Source of the DNA: Blastomussa wellsi
Lineage: Eukaryota > Cnidaria > Anthozoa > Scleractinia > Plerogyridae
Direction of reading: 5' to 3'
NCBI GenBank assembly: GCA_947652115.1
Contig: OX393565.1
Coordinates: 13,988,293 to 14,052,292 of the forward strand
Length of the DNA: 64,000 nt
The stretch's first letter is position 1, and each line of letters opens with the position of its first letter. Below are positions 35,001-46,300 of this stretch, in pieces. The notes under the pieces were generated by a model. It saw only the letters and a program-made list of their open reading frames with translations, was not told the origin of the DNA and ran no database searches. Position numbers and translations under genes: made by a program.

Positions 35001-35803
35001 TATAAATTCAATATAAATAATAAACTTGGCTGTATTTATACCTCAATTTAGTATTTTAGCTGCCTGATTTTCCTGCAGAGAACTTTGCAGTTAGGGTTTT
35101 GAAACCAAATCCTGCAAAAGTAGCCTGTAAAAAGCTGCAAAACCCGGCAGCCATTAAAAGATTAACTTTGTCTTGCATCTTCTGTGCGTGACTGCTTGTG
35201 GGTTTGTAATGTTTTGCAAAAAGCTATCCTAGGCTTTTGATTGGATAATCCACAGGAAAGAATGTGAATAAATTAAAAGTGGTCATACTTTTGGGCTCCT
35301 TGCTGTAAACCTCTCTATACACTGTACATACTAAACTGATAACGAGCAGTAACTGTCAACGGAGTCTGGTTTTGCGAAATAGTTGTTGACTTGATTTAAT
35401 TTGTATTCATACCTGGAAGCCTTAGCTCGGGAACTAAACTGTTATGTTATTGAAATAGAACAGAGGAAAATGGATTTGTGTGGCACATTTACATGTACCG
35501 ATCTACTGTCCACTGTAGTTTTTAAAAAATCTTAACACCAGGCAACCATGTTATATCAGATGTAAATATAGACGTCACCTTTGCTAGCTGCTGGCTAAGT
35601 CGTACGCTATCTACCATTTGAGATCCTTTGGGGTGTATTTTCTCGACATGGTGCCACATTCTTTCCCAGGTTTTCTTACTTATTGGAAAGCCATCCTTAT
35701 TCACGTAAAACAACACTCCACTTTCATCCTCATTTCTGTCATTTGCAACATCGTTACTTTCTTCGTCTTCGCGGTTGTCAAATGAACCACGGAAATCAGT
35801 CAT
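25934..35803 (-). CDS. VASH: Vasohibin, tubulin tyrosine carboxypeptidase (3' end not found)
   Basis: Eight minus-strand exons (35803-35579, 33588-33500, 33258-33202, 31765-31691, 31461-31384, 30618-30525, 30158-30113, 26013-25934) join in frame to 248 codons. Vasohibins are cytosolic transglutaminase-like cysteine peptidases that, with the chaperone SVBP, remove the C-terminal Tyr of alpha-tubulin. The triad is visible: Cys141 in LPIKCLEAVIVG, His176 in RHVVLGVHYNG and Ser193 in GLSRRDDLMFK. The spacings of 35 and 17 residues equal those of human VASH1 (C169, H204, S221). The N-terminus has an acidic leader, then KTWERMWHHVEKIHP as in the family. The exons 6-8 segment ends with VKKIKLSLPVVHDIHS and QWK. 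The family continues about 90 residues with a basic tail; that part is not identified. This is probably the single pre-duplication ortholog of VASH1/VASH2. It shares a promoter region with TRIP11. Confidence 0.9.
26014..28076. other. Vasohibin intron 7, first part
   Basis: AT-rich, no exon seen. A 27500-27740 block of repeated GGGATC/TCTTGGC-type phrases and a C-run at 27961-27979 are the only structure. Confidence 0.5.
28077..28745. mobile_element. Foldback element FB1, about 670 bp
   Basis: Two inverted arms of about 200 bp, for example GGAACGTCAGTC against GACTGACGTTCC, and AACCTTTCTGTTGATATATA against its reverse complement. They surround a unique core that contains GTTGCGCTGGAGGCCGCCATG. 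No transposase frame. It lies in vasohibin intron 7. Confidence 0.85.
29088..29865. mobile_element. Foldback element FB2, about 780 bp with arms near 330 bp
   Basis: The ends CACGTGATAACATTTTTGCG and CGCAAAAATGTTATCACGTG are exact reverse complements. Pairing continues through GGCCGCTAAAAGTGAAC, AGTTGAAGATCTTTTATC and AAGTGCAGTTGTTTTC, leaving a centre of roughly 110 bp. The open frames here are arm artefacts. Confidence 0.88.
29866..30112. other. Vasohibin intron 7, end near exon 7
   Basis: Contains a C-rich block (CCCCATCCCCCCCTCTC type, about 29990-30025). No exon. Confidence 0.4.
30113..30158 (-). CDS. VASH: Vasohibin exon 7 (46 nt)
   Basis: Encodes SLWDLLEDFTISYNN, aligning with the family's LSELVLDFEAAY helix. 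The acceptor is AACAG; it was chosen over an AG two bases later because it keeps frame with exons 6 and 8. The donor is GTAAGT. Confidence 0.85.
30525..30618 (-). CDS. VASH: Vasohibin exon 6, catalytic His and Ser
   Basis: Encodes HVVLGVHYNGKFGTLGLSRR and DDLMFKPLKFK, carrying the His and Ser of the triad and the following substrate-site Arg. The acceptor is CATAG, the donor GTAGGT (phase 0). Confidence 0.93.
31384..31461 (-). CDS. VASH: Vasohibin exon 5
   Basis: Encodes YLTCGMVELQRFTISFKTQF and NGRYY, the family's YLTN..ERFPISFKT-type segment. The donor is GTAATA (phase 2, split Arg). Confidence 0.92.
31691..31765 (-). CDS. VASH: Vasohibin exon 4, catalytic cysteine
   Basis: Encodes LMDTARDMIKESLPIKCLEA and VIVG. 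The Cys is the nucleophile. The acceptor is ACTAG, the donor GTATCC (phase 2). Confidence 0.93.
32083..32366 (-). mobile_element. tRNA-derived SINE (family A) with ATT tail
   Basis: Read on the minus strand it begins with a tRNA-like head: A-box TGGCGCAGTGGTGAGGGCG and B-box GGGTTCGATTCCC. A body shared with 42151 follows (GTTGAGTTTGTTGTTGGTTC, GAGGGTTTTTCTCCGGGTTC). It ends in an (ATT)n tail. It lies in vasohibin intron 3. Confidence 0.85.
32511..32529. repeat. Poly-C homopolymer
   Basis: A run of about 19 C residues, likely length-variable. Confidence 0.8.
33054..33158. mobile_element. 105-bp MITE with 9-bp target duplication
   Basis: The inverted ends TAGGCTTGAT and ATCAAGCCTA are flanked on both sides by CTGTTACTA, an intact 9-bp target-site duplication. 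An inner hairpin is CGTTCCTCCCC against GGGGAGGAACG. Nine-bp duplications suggest a Mutator-type mobilising transposase. Confidence 0.85.
33202..33258 (-). CDS. VASH: Vasohibin exon 3 (57 nt)
   Basis: Encodes YNHTGTQFFEIKKWRPLS, a near-invariant vasohibin block. The acceptor is AACAG, the donor GTAATA (phase 2). A 105-bp MITE sits only 43 bp past its donor side. Confidence 0.93.
33266..33418 (+). other. Unidentified 50-codon exon-like open segment
   Basis: A TTAG acceptor opens a plus-strand frame of 50 codons ending at TAA. It contains EFKLQFKEYYEDLGNSWEQV and then VQKKAAVVEALCLGRNEED. Composition (charged, helical, few Ser/Leu biases) is protein-like rather than random AT-rich intron. I recognise no family, and no upstream exons were found. 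It lies antisense in vasohibin intron 2, seven bases beyond the exon 3 acceptor. It may be a stranded last exon, a retrocopy fragment or chance. Confidence 0.3.
33500..33588 (-). CDS. VASH: Vasohibin exon 2
   Basis: Encodes VPYVPAPVFTPVMLVEEKLG and onward to LQQL, aligning with the family's proline-rich VPTFQPS-type segment and first helix. The donor is GTATCC (phase 2). Confidence 0.85.
34125..34362. mobile_element. MITE (family M), 238 bp
   Basis: The ends CATTACTGTGAAAC and GTTTCACAGTAATG are inverted. The interior (GTGTAGTGACCAATCACA, CAAACCTCAAAACCACCAA, CTCACACCTGATTGGCT) is shared with the element at 49055-49280. It lies in vasohibin intron 1. Confidence 0.85.
34363..35578. other. Vasohibin intron 1, remainder
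   Basis: No coding exon or repeat recognised. Confidence 0.45.
35579..35803 (-). CDS. VASH: Vasohibin exon 1
   Basis: Residues 1-75: an Asp/Glu/Asn-rich leader, then GVLFYVNKDGFPISKKTW and the ERMWHHVEKIHP core. The donor is GTGACG (phase 0). The ATG is the first in frame. Confidence 0.9.
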
Positions 35804-36145
35804 GATGCCTATATCAACTTATTTTTTTACATGCTAACATTTTTCTTTAACTTCTTTGTTCCTTATTAAATTTTCTCGGACAGAATATTTTTGAAGACAG
35901 TAAAGAATCAAACATGACATTTCAGTCGAGTTCGAAACTTTCGAAAGGTTGCTATGCAACCTAGCCCTCTTGTCTTATGGGGATGAACGCTGCTCTATAG
36001 CGCGGGCTCGTCAAGCAAAACATGGCGGAGCTGGTCAGCCAATCAGAGAAGTTGTAGTATTTTGACTTGAGTGCCACATCACCTATCCGTGCTACATAAG
36101 TTTGCACTAATTATAATTTTCCTTGTTTTTTAATTCACCTTCAAA
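35804..36145. promoter_or_regulatory. Bidirectional promoter region between vasohibin and TRIP11
   Basis: The 342 bp between two divergent start codons hold GGTTGCTATGCAACC (35947-35961; palindromic, X-box/half-site-like), CATGGCGGAG (36021-36030, YY1-like) and a CCAAT box in GTCAGCCAATCAGAG (36039-36043). No TATA box near either start. Shared control is inferred from the arrangement. Confidence 0.6.
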
Positions 36146-36263
36146 ATGTCTTCCTGGCTCAGCGGTAATTTAACGGGCAGTCTATCTAGTCTTTCTAATT
36201 TTACCGGGCAGATTTCTTCCTTCACTCGCGAGATGTTGACAGAGGGAACCGAGGAAGTCTCTG
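36146..36263 (+). CDS. TRIP11: TRIP11 exon 1, ALPS motif
   Basis: Residues 1-39 plus one base. Encodes the amphipathic lipid-packing sensor and the conserved EMLTEGTEEV. The donor is GTGAGA. Confidence 0.95.
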
Positions 36264-37330
36264 GTGAGATGCTTCACTTGTTCATTTCATGTCACTGATT
36301 ACAGCCTGTGCAAAACTGAAACTTAATTGATACAACTTGTGATGGTATCATGGTATCATGGAAGACTACAGGGTGTATACCTGTAGTTTAAGTGATATGC
36401 ACTTTAGTTATATCATCCTGTGATGGAGGCACTAATGCGTGGTTCAATTCCCCCCCCGGGCAACCCCCGGGACAAGTCCAGCCCTTTCGGCCCTGGGGTG
36501 GGAAATTGTTTTAAGCGGTCTTGTCCCCGGGGATGGGGGGTGGGGCAAATTAAAAGTACTTTCTCAATGTTCTTCCTAGTATGTCACTTATCAGTTGACA
36601 CGATTTTGTCTTTTTCTGTGTGCCCGGGGGTGGGGAATAGACTGCAAAATACGAAAAAATGGCAAATGCCCGGGGGTGTGCCCGCATGGGGGGGGGGGGG
36701 TGGTAACATGTAGAATTGAACTATGCATACAGTATTTATTTGTAAGCTCCAGCTCACCTTATGCATCTATCAATGTTAAGCCCGAGAGGGGGGTTGGGGG
36801 GTTGGGCTGCCCACCAGGCTTTGACTGTGAGGTGAGGTTTCAGGAATTTTGACTTGGCCGCCATGTTTTAATAGTGGAGAAGTGGAAGATTTTGATACTT
36901 TCGACCAATTATGTTGTCCCGGGGGTGGGGAATTTTACTTATCTTTTTAGAAAATGTTAAAATCCTCACCCCAAGCCTGCTCCCCCCCTTGGGCTTAACA
37001 TCGATAGGTGCATTACATTTCATTGACAGACCCTTCAGCAGAGCTTCAAGTTGCAAAAACTCGGATTAATGACCTCGAGGGACACATTTTAACACAAAAA
37101 ACCGAGGTGAGTTGATAGGGAATGTGAGGTCCTTATAGCTGTTGTGGGTCACAGGGCTCTCCCTAATTTTCAGAGCAGCAGGTAAAAGAACTTTTCAAAC
37201 CGGTAAAGAAATTCTAGTGAACCGCTCCGACGAAGGGCTAACGCTCGAAACGTCAGCTCTTGAATCTCTTTACGGTGGCCAATTGACATCATCAACCCAG
37301 TTGATAAAACCAAATTATATTGTTATACTT

Positions 37331-37373
<43 letters not shown>

Positions 37374-40300
37374 CTATTCATTTGTTATTGAAAGGGATAT
37401 ATTTCCCCTGCTTACATGAAGTACTATGTGAACAATTGGTGATCCCATTTTGTCTTTGCCACAATTTCTGGCTTCAAAAATTCAACATTTACAATGGTGT
37501 GGCTGGAGGGCTATATTCTAAAACCTTCATTCAATATGTGGTCTGGATTGTGGACAACTAATGAGAAGAATTTCAGAACGAAAGCTGCCTTTGCCTCACA
37601 TGAGCTACATGTACGTTCAATTATGAAACAAACTACTGCTACTTGGCCTGTTTATGAAAACTGGAAAGTGGGTAATATTTCTCGCTTCTACAATTATTTG
37701 TACTTCTTTTCTTTTATGACTTTTTCCTTTTAAATGGACAGACGTGATAAAATCAAAGGACAGCAGCGATTGTTTCCGCTTCATCGCAAAAACTTGGCAA
37801 CAAGATGTGCACTTGTAGAGAAAGCCCACTAAACGCACTTGAGCTTGCTTTTGGAATTAGAATACGAAATACTGTCATAAAGTCGTAACTGAGTGTTGTC
37901 TGTTAAATTTTCATCTGTTCTTTGATTTTCAATGACGACTACATTGGTGGAATGTGTGGCATTACTCTGTAATTTACCTGTTGAGTTTTCTGCTGAATTT
38001 TCAAGATATCTTATCGTTTTCAGGCGGTAAACAGTTGTGCTACAGGCAGTAAATACTACTGGTTACCGCCTGATAAGGAGAGCCCTGGGGTCAGTTTTAC
38101 CCTTGGTACAGCTTGGCGTACACCAGAACAAAGTAAAAAGGTCAATGTGTACCAAGGGTAAAATATAGTCATTAGATGAACCATGTTATCTGGGAGTACA
38201 GTGACTGTAGTTTTTACTTTAATGCTCAAAAGTAAGTTACCATTCCCTTATAGGGCAAGAATTGCATCTCACAGGATACAATTCTTGTATCGAGAGATGT
38301 TATTCTATGGTGGCCCACAAGGGACACATGCATTTTTTTTCATTTCAACTTACTAACAACTAAGAGCCTCTGATATTTATCGATTTGTGGTCTTGTCTGG
38401 AGATGCACTTGGTCTAGCAAACTATCAACTGGCATGCGGCTCATGCAGTGACTTGTAAGGATGGAAACTGAATGCGAAAGACAAACAGCTTGTACACATG
38501 GCATACAACTCAGGTTGGAAAAATCTCTTCTGGCAAGGCTCAAAATGCCGCTTGAGCCAACATATAAATGCTTTGTTCAGTATAAACAAGTAGTTCCTTA
38601 TTTTTGGAAACGTTGAAGATCGGTAATTCTGAGAATTACAGGTCAACGTTAAATTACAGGTTAAATAGGCAATAGAGATTAATTTGCAAAGAGCTGGAGT
38701 ACACCCGGAGTAAAGTGTATATTTTTGTGTGAATCTATTTACATTCCAATGCATCCTTGAGTAGTGACATGTGCTGAAAGATTATTGACAGCTTAAATTA
38801 CAGGGGGCGGAATGGCGGCTTGAACCCTTTGTCGACAGGCTCCACTGTCCCCTACCCACCCTTGGAGCCTGTTCACAGGCTATCTGCTACACAGTGTATC
38901 CTATAATCATGAACATTGAAATAACTGTAGGTTCTAAAACAATAGAACCTGTACTACGCCAGATACGAAAAACCACTAAAAAACCAAGTGGCCAAAAAAT
39001 ATGTGCAAATGTATTACTTGTCTAATGCAGCAGCACAAGTCCCAGAGGAAAGGGTAACATTATTCAAATAAACTAAAATAAAAATAGTGCAGAAAACTAA
39101 AGAAGATTTTTTGATGCAACAAAAATGCCTGTAAAAGAAAAGCTAGCGAAAGCGACGATTGACAGACCTAGAATGACCTAAATCTCCTGCCAAATCCAAA
39201 ATAGTACTAGCACATCCCATAACAACCCACGAGCCTCCAAAATGTGCCGTCAGAACATTAATTTCTGACTAATTCATTCAGTCATTCAAGCGTCAGAAAT
39301 TGCACATTATGTGTGGAGGAGACTGGGTGAGTGTAAAATGGGTGAGTGCAGCTCGAATGCGACCTGCCCAGATGGTGAGTGCCCCGAAAACAACCCTGGT
39401 ACAGTACCGCTCACAGATAAGCAAACCATCAAACGCGTTTTAAATGCAGAGAAATGCGTTGACAGTATGAAGTAAATATGTTTTTGCCAATGCATTTTTC
39501 ATTAATTATTATAATTCATTTTGTCACCTCCAACATTCTTTTCTTTTGTGCCCTTTGTGAACTAGCTTGGGATCATGCCGTCCCTCCCAAGCCCGACCAT
39601 AACTGACTCAAATAACGGCTTGACAATCTTAAACCACACATTCTTTCGCTCGTGTTTGTGAATGAAAAATACTTCAAATCAAAGGAAGTCGCCCTAAGTC
39701 ATATCACTATCACTATCGATAGCCTTTGGAAGTAGAAAAAGTGAACAACAACTGTGTCCTTTGAAATATTTGTGTAATTACATGATTGTATTTTAAGATT
39801 ATTTGTCATGACAGCTTTGGATTGGTTTTGCTTGTCCTTTGTACTATGTTTCGATTTTCCCACAACGGGTATCTTTGGATGTACGTAAAATACACAATTT
39901 GCAGTTGTAAAATTTTCCATAGGTCAATGTGCCAATAATTTCTTCTTCACTTTAATGCAAGCAAATGTAAATAAAAGAGCAAGCGCAAAGTTGTTGACAT
40001 TTGATAAGAGTCTTGACACATGTAAAAACATGTTACATCTTGCATTCAAAAATAAAATGCATCTTAAAGTGCTGCTACATGTGTACAATGAAAAAAATGT
40101 TGTTTTTGTTCTCTTTTGATTCCAAAATAAGTCTTTTTTTAACGATGATTTCTTGTTTAAACTGTCCTCCATTACCAGATTCTGCTTCAGTCGAGTTGCA
40201 TTGAGAGAGCTGGATCGAGAGAGAAAATGACGTCATCTAATCACTAGTTTAATTTTTTCTGTGTGAACTCAGCTAATTTGGTGTGCAGAACAGCAACTTA

Positions 40301-43300
40301 CTTCTAAAAGCTCATGCTGCATTATACTGATCAGCTGGGTTCACACGTTGCAAAAATAAACCAGTGAGTAGATGATGTCATTTTCTCTCTCAATGCAACT
40401 TGAGTGAAACAGAATCTGGTAATGCGGATATTTTCTGTAATCAAATTAATTCTAGCAGCTTTCATTGGCTTAGGGGATTTTAAGCCCGAATTTTGAATTT
40501 GGAGCCACCTTGTGCAAAGCTACTCCTCTTGCAATTCACTCCAACAACTTTTCTTCCGGCATTTGTGTTCAAATGCAACTCAAAAATTATATATGTGAAG
40601 CTTGTGAAGTTTCTACAGTATGCACCAATTTCCAACAAATTTAAATTAAAGCTATAAGCACAAGTAATATATCAAACTCAACATGCGTGGATAGGCGCGT
40701 TCGTTTTCGCTTTTAGTGCCAGGACAGTGTTATACATGTATTTGGAAGTGCAAAACTGAATCTACTTTACAATTTTTAAGCTTCATTGAACATTCGTTAT
40801 ATCAGTGTCCGTGATTTCGATAAGTTTTCCGATTTTCCCTCACCACATGATATGAATTCAATCAATTTATTTTCCCGGAAATCTACAACAATATTTTCTT
40901 GCTTTGCTATACTGAAGACCTCTTCAGGTAAAATTGTAGTTGGACAACTGTAACAAACAAAGGAACAAGTGTGAAGTCTAATCATCAACCAACCAGATAA
41001 TATTTATCTCACGTCAACAAATCGAATCCTGCAGCCGGAAATGTGAAGCACGGTGAAACATAACACAAAGCGGCTATATTGTAAAGTCCTGAAGGAAATA
41101 CCATGTCTAAATAAAGATTTTACCTTACCTTACCTTACATTGGCGTACGGGCAACTTTTTGCCAGGGGGGTGAACCATTTGCCTAAAAAATTCTCCCAAG
41201 ATGCCTTGCCCAATTTTCTCTTGCTGCCCAAAAAATCTAAGTTGCCCAAAATTTTGGGGTTTTCAGTCCCCCCCCCTCCCGGCCCGTACGCCTATGGCAA
41301 CAGAAATACCCTGCCATGAAGGGAGAATTTCTGAAAAAGTTCACTTGCATCGGCTTGAAAGGCTCAACTACATGTACTTTACGCTCTTGTTTGGGATAGT
41401 TTTCGAACTGAGTGTCAAGTTTCACTTTTGTCTGTTATCAATTTCATGGACAAATTAATTAACCTTGCGCTGGCCGCACGAGCCGTGAAGACAAAAGGAG
41501 CTTTAATTTTGAAGTAAAGTAAAATGGTAAATGAAGACGATATTTGTAAAGAGCAAAAGTCTGTTGGTAATTCCTGTTGAGAGAGCTTGCTCACAGGCGA
41601 GGGAAGGGTTTGAATGAGGTAACAGTGTATTCCCAAAGAGCGAAGCAGTCATTTTCTAGTGACTACTTGAAATGAAAACCGTCTTGAATAGAGTGAATAT
41701 CTTGATAATCGAATGTTATGAAAGTGAAAGGCTAAACAACTTGTGGAGAAGAAAGAGAATCGTCACTATTCACATGGTGTTTGCAAACAAAGCATGTGCA
41801 TGTGAATGCTCTGCCATTACTGCCATTCCCTTGAGATGGAATTCTTATATTGCAAAACGAGAAAAACACCTACATTGCTATGTTTGCTAAGCATCAGATA
41901 TTTCTATTATCAGTGTCATCATACTAACTGTCCGCTTTTTTTGTTAAGTATGAAAGACTGAAGCAAAACAATGATGAACTTCATGTGAGGCTTGAGGCCT
42001 CAGAACTTCAAATCAGCAATATATCTAAGGAATACCGGTCACAATTACATAACAAGGAGGTAATAACTCAGCTTATTAATATTATTACCTAACAATAAGA
42101 TTATTCAAGTGACTGCTTTGCCAGTAAGCATTTTCCATAGCAAAACCGAGGGAGCATGGATGGTGTAGTGGTGAGAGCGCTCGCCTCTCACCAGTGTGGC
42201 CCGGTTTTGATTCTCGGACCCGGCATCATATGTGGGTTGAGTTTGTTGTTGGTTCTCTTCGTTGCTCTGAGGGTTTTTCTCCAGGTTCTCAGGTTTTCCT
42301 CCCTCCACAAAAAGCAACACTTAGCGATTCCAATTCAATCTGGAATGCACAGCTCCACAAGCTTTGTAGCTTTAAATACTACTGTGTCTAAACAAAGGTA
42401 ATTATTGTTATTATTATTACTGTATTATTATTTAAATTTTTAATTGAATAAATAAAAAAATATTATTATTATTATTATTATTACTGTATTATTATGTTAA
42501 AACTGTGGGCCTCTTCAGTAGTGAGCATGAGAAACTGCAAGTTCTTAAGCTACGCATGAGGTAACTGCTGTAATCATACCAGTTCATGCTTTTTTACTAA
42601 TCAGTCTACATGTACCGGTACCCATTGCTATGTACCTCTGTTGTCTCTAAAATAAAGATTTTCTTTGATTTTTTTTGAATAAACAGCAAGAGCTGATTAA
42701 ACTCAGGGAACTCAGCAGATTTCATGTGGAACATGGCCACAGTTTTGGAAGAAGAGAGAGGCATGACTCCACTGACAGTATTGAAGATGCCATGGAGACA
42801 AAAAGATTACGTAGTGAGATAACACAGCTTCAAGCTGAGTGCGAACACTGGAAATCCATAGCAAATGGACTGGTGAGTCAGTAGAGAGGGAGGCGGCCAT
42901 TACACTCATGTTTTGCCAACCCTCATTAATCTCCTTGCTTTAGATTGAAAAACCCAATCTGTTGAGATTTCTCAACAGAAATCGAAACCTGTACAGACCA
43001 GCCTCCAGAACTAACTATGGCCTTGCTAGATTTGGAGTAACGGCTGGGAAACAATACCAACTGAGATTAAGCGTCTGCCTCATAATGCTTTTAAGAATGA
43101 ATACAAACACTTCCTTCTTAGTGGTCAGACCTAAATAAGTTATAAATGCTGTAAATAGCTTTATATAATAACAAAATCAATGCGCGCGCTCTGATTGGTC
43201 AATCAGCTATGGTTTATTGTGCCGGTAAACCCATGGAAAAATTGTGTGTCTTCTGAATTATTATATAAAAGCAATAGACCACACTTTCTATGGGTTTATA

Positions 43301-46300
43301 GTGGTAATAACCCACTTGGGATGTTGTGGAGAACAGTTTGTAAATCACTCGCCTGTAGCCTGTGATTTACAGACTTTTCTTGTGTTCTCCTAAACATCCC
43401 ACATGGGTTATTACCCCTATAAACCCATAGAAAGTGTGCTGTACTGCTTAAATATTTATTACTTCATTATTTTTGTCCCTTAAGCTTCTTTTTTTGTCTC
43501 TTTGATTGAGCCTTATTTTTTATGAATTATTTCCCTCTTCCTCCTCTTGTAACTGCACTGTGGTAGTGGCCAACTCAAAAGCTTTGCTCCTTTGGCCACT
43601 ACACACTTTCCCCTAAAAATGTCATTCATATTTGCTCTGTTCTTTTTTTTCCTTCTTATGATTGTTAATAATTATTGTAAAATAAGTGTGAATAAAAAAT
43701 CTGTCTGTCTGTCTGTCTTAATAATGTGAGGACAAGACAGAAAACAGTATTAGCACCTTAACCTTGCAGTTGTGTTACAATTGTGCAACACGATCGAGTC
43801 GCAATAAAATTGTTCATTGAGTTGGATAATTACATGTAATTTGCTTTAATTTGTGTTTTTGAGCAATGCTGCTTATAATGTAAGAAAGAACTGATTGCAA
43901 AATATATGAAACTTGTAAAAACATTCCCAAGGGCTATAAAGTCCAGTTTCTTTATTTTATGTTGAGATCAATATAGTTTTATATTTATTATAATTTATCA
44001 ACTAAGTAATGCATTTTTATTTTTAGGGAAATCAAGATAATCTGCACAAAGAAATAGACCAGTACCAGCATGAATTGACGGCACTGCAGAGTAGTTACTC
44101 ACAGAAGATTGCTAATCTCAATAAGAAGCATAAACAGGAGTTACAAAACTGGCAGGATGAGAAACGGGAATATTTACAGAGAATAGAAGAGCTGGAAGAA
44201 AGGCTACTAAACCCCAATGGTGTGTTTGTGATGAATAAATAATTTTGTTTAGCTTCAAGGCGAAGGCCACTGCCTGTCATGTATGTTTTCTCTGGTAGAC
44301 CTTTCACTGTTCCTGTGAACCTTTGTATTGTGACATTTACATTTTCTATAAATATGTGACCATGCACTGGAAAACATACCTTAACGCTTATCGGTTAAAT
44401 GGACAAAGCCGTTAAACATTCATTAGAAAGCTTTCTCAAAAACATTGGAGGCGTAACCATTATCTGTAAATGTCATAGCGTTACTGTTACCATTAGACTG
44501 TAAGGACAAAGCGTTAGAATGCTTTCAAGGCCGTTGACTATCTGTTAACTACCCGTTAGTTTTTAGCCATTTAATGGATAAAGTGTTAATGTCAACGGTC
44601 ACGTATATATATGATTGTGTGTTCTTATCAGCATGTTACAATTAAGAATATAACTCTCGGTTTGGTTTGAACCTTTCAATCTTTCCAAACAAATACATGT
44701 TTCATTTCATACAGAAATACTTAACAATTATTGGCAAAAGGTGAAGTGAATATTGGTGCATGTTTAGATATTTATCATTATTGATATATCAGGGTCCGAA
44801 ATTAACTTTTTTATGCAGGCACCAAGTGGTGACTGAACATTTTTTTTCAGTCGCCAAATGAAAAAATCTGGTCACCAAAAAGTGGTTCGTAAAATTTTTG
44901 TCTCACAGCAAAACACGAAAAGGTTGAGTTCTGAAAAATGTTTCTTTAAGACTTGCATGTATAAAGGCATTAAAATATCGTGTAGCTTACATTTCAGTTG
45001 AAAAGGAGTCTTCGTTGAATAGATAGCTTTCTTAGTTTGAAGACTGACCAGTAGTGCGAAGCCTTCAAGAAGCCACGCATGAACAAGCGGCCATATTGCT
45101 CGTTCCAGGCCACTTCCAAACAAACTTGCACCCACGGTATGGCTTTTAGACGAAACTGCTGAAAATATGGCGGCCGCTAAATGTCGATCAAAGTGTGTGG
45201 TTTACAATGGTTGTTGAAGGTCATCTAACGGGAATCTTACCTTTACTTTTAATCTTAATTGCTTTCTGTGGAGATTAAAAACTTGACAAGACAAGGGGTA
45301 AGTTTTTTGCTGAAATCAAACATGAAATTTTTCGATTTAATTTCTTGGGCGCTCGTTCAAAACATTGACACAATGCCAAAAGTTAGTCGCCTGTTGGCGA
45401 CTAGCCATGAAATTGTGGTCCCCAATACTCAATTTTCAGCCGCATTGGCGACCAGCTGGTTGCAATTTCGGACCCTGTATATTGCATTTTCTGAGTTCTG
45501 ATTGGTTTAGAGGCAATGGTATCTGAGCTCATATACCATTGACCGACAAATATGGTAGGTGTATGCATAAAAGAATGCATTTTTCACAATATTTGTACAA
45601 TATTTTGGGGTGTTTTTAATAAAACAATTATTTCACTCACGGTTGTTGGATATGAGATGGTTATAGCTAACATGTATTCCCTGAGCCACAGAACAACCAC
45701 TACTAAGGCACACTATACAGTTTGGTCACTCTATCTGACACAGTTTATCCTGCCACGTGGTCAACAAAACTTTATGAATTATCTCTCAATATCTCAAAAA
45801 CCATTTCTTGAAGATCTCTTTTGTCCAGAGGCCTTGATAATCATTTTCCAATATTCTCAGCATTTTTTAAAATATCTGGATTTGGAATGATTTCTTTCCA
45901 ATCAAGGACAATTCATCGAGCAATCAACACCATGTTTACTTGCCTGAAAGACAACTGTCTTGACATGCTATATCCACTGCCCAGCATGGTGACTTTAGCA
46001 TCAATATACCAAGCTTTTTGGCCAGTCAGATTTCCCCATTATTGCCTTCACCTTCTGGAATTATACTTAAATTTGATAATTTCAATCAGTGTGTATGTTT
46101 TTAAGTTGCAGGTTTTTACATTATTCGTATTGTTACTCTTTTTCAGAAATTGAAGTTGACATTTCTTCTGATAGTCCTTTTGTTCAAAGTGATGACAATA
46201 CAAATATAGTCTTGTCTCTGAAGAAACAGTTGCTCTTGGCAGAAAAGGCCATAGAAGAACTGAAAAGTAAGGTTAAATCTCAAGAGCAGCAAGTCAATGC

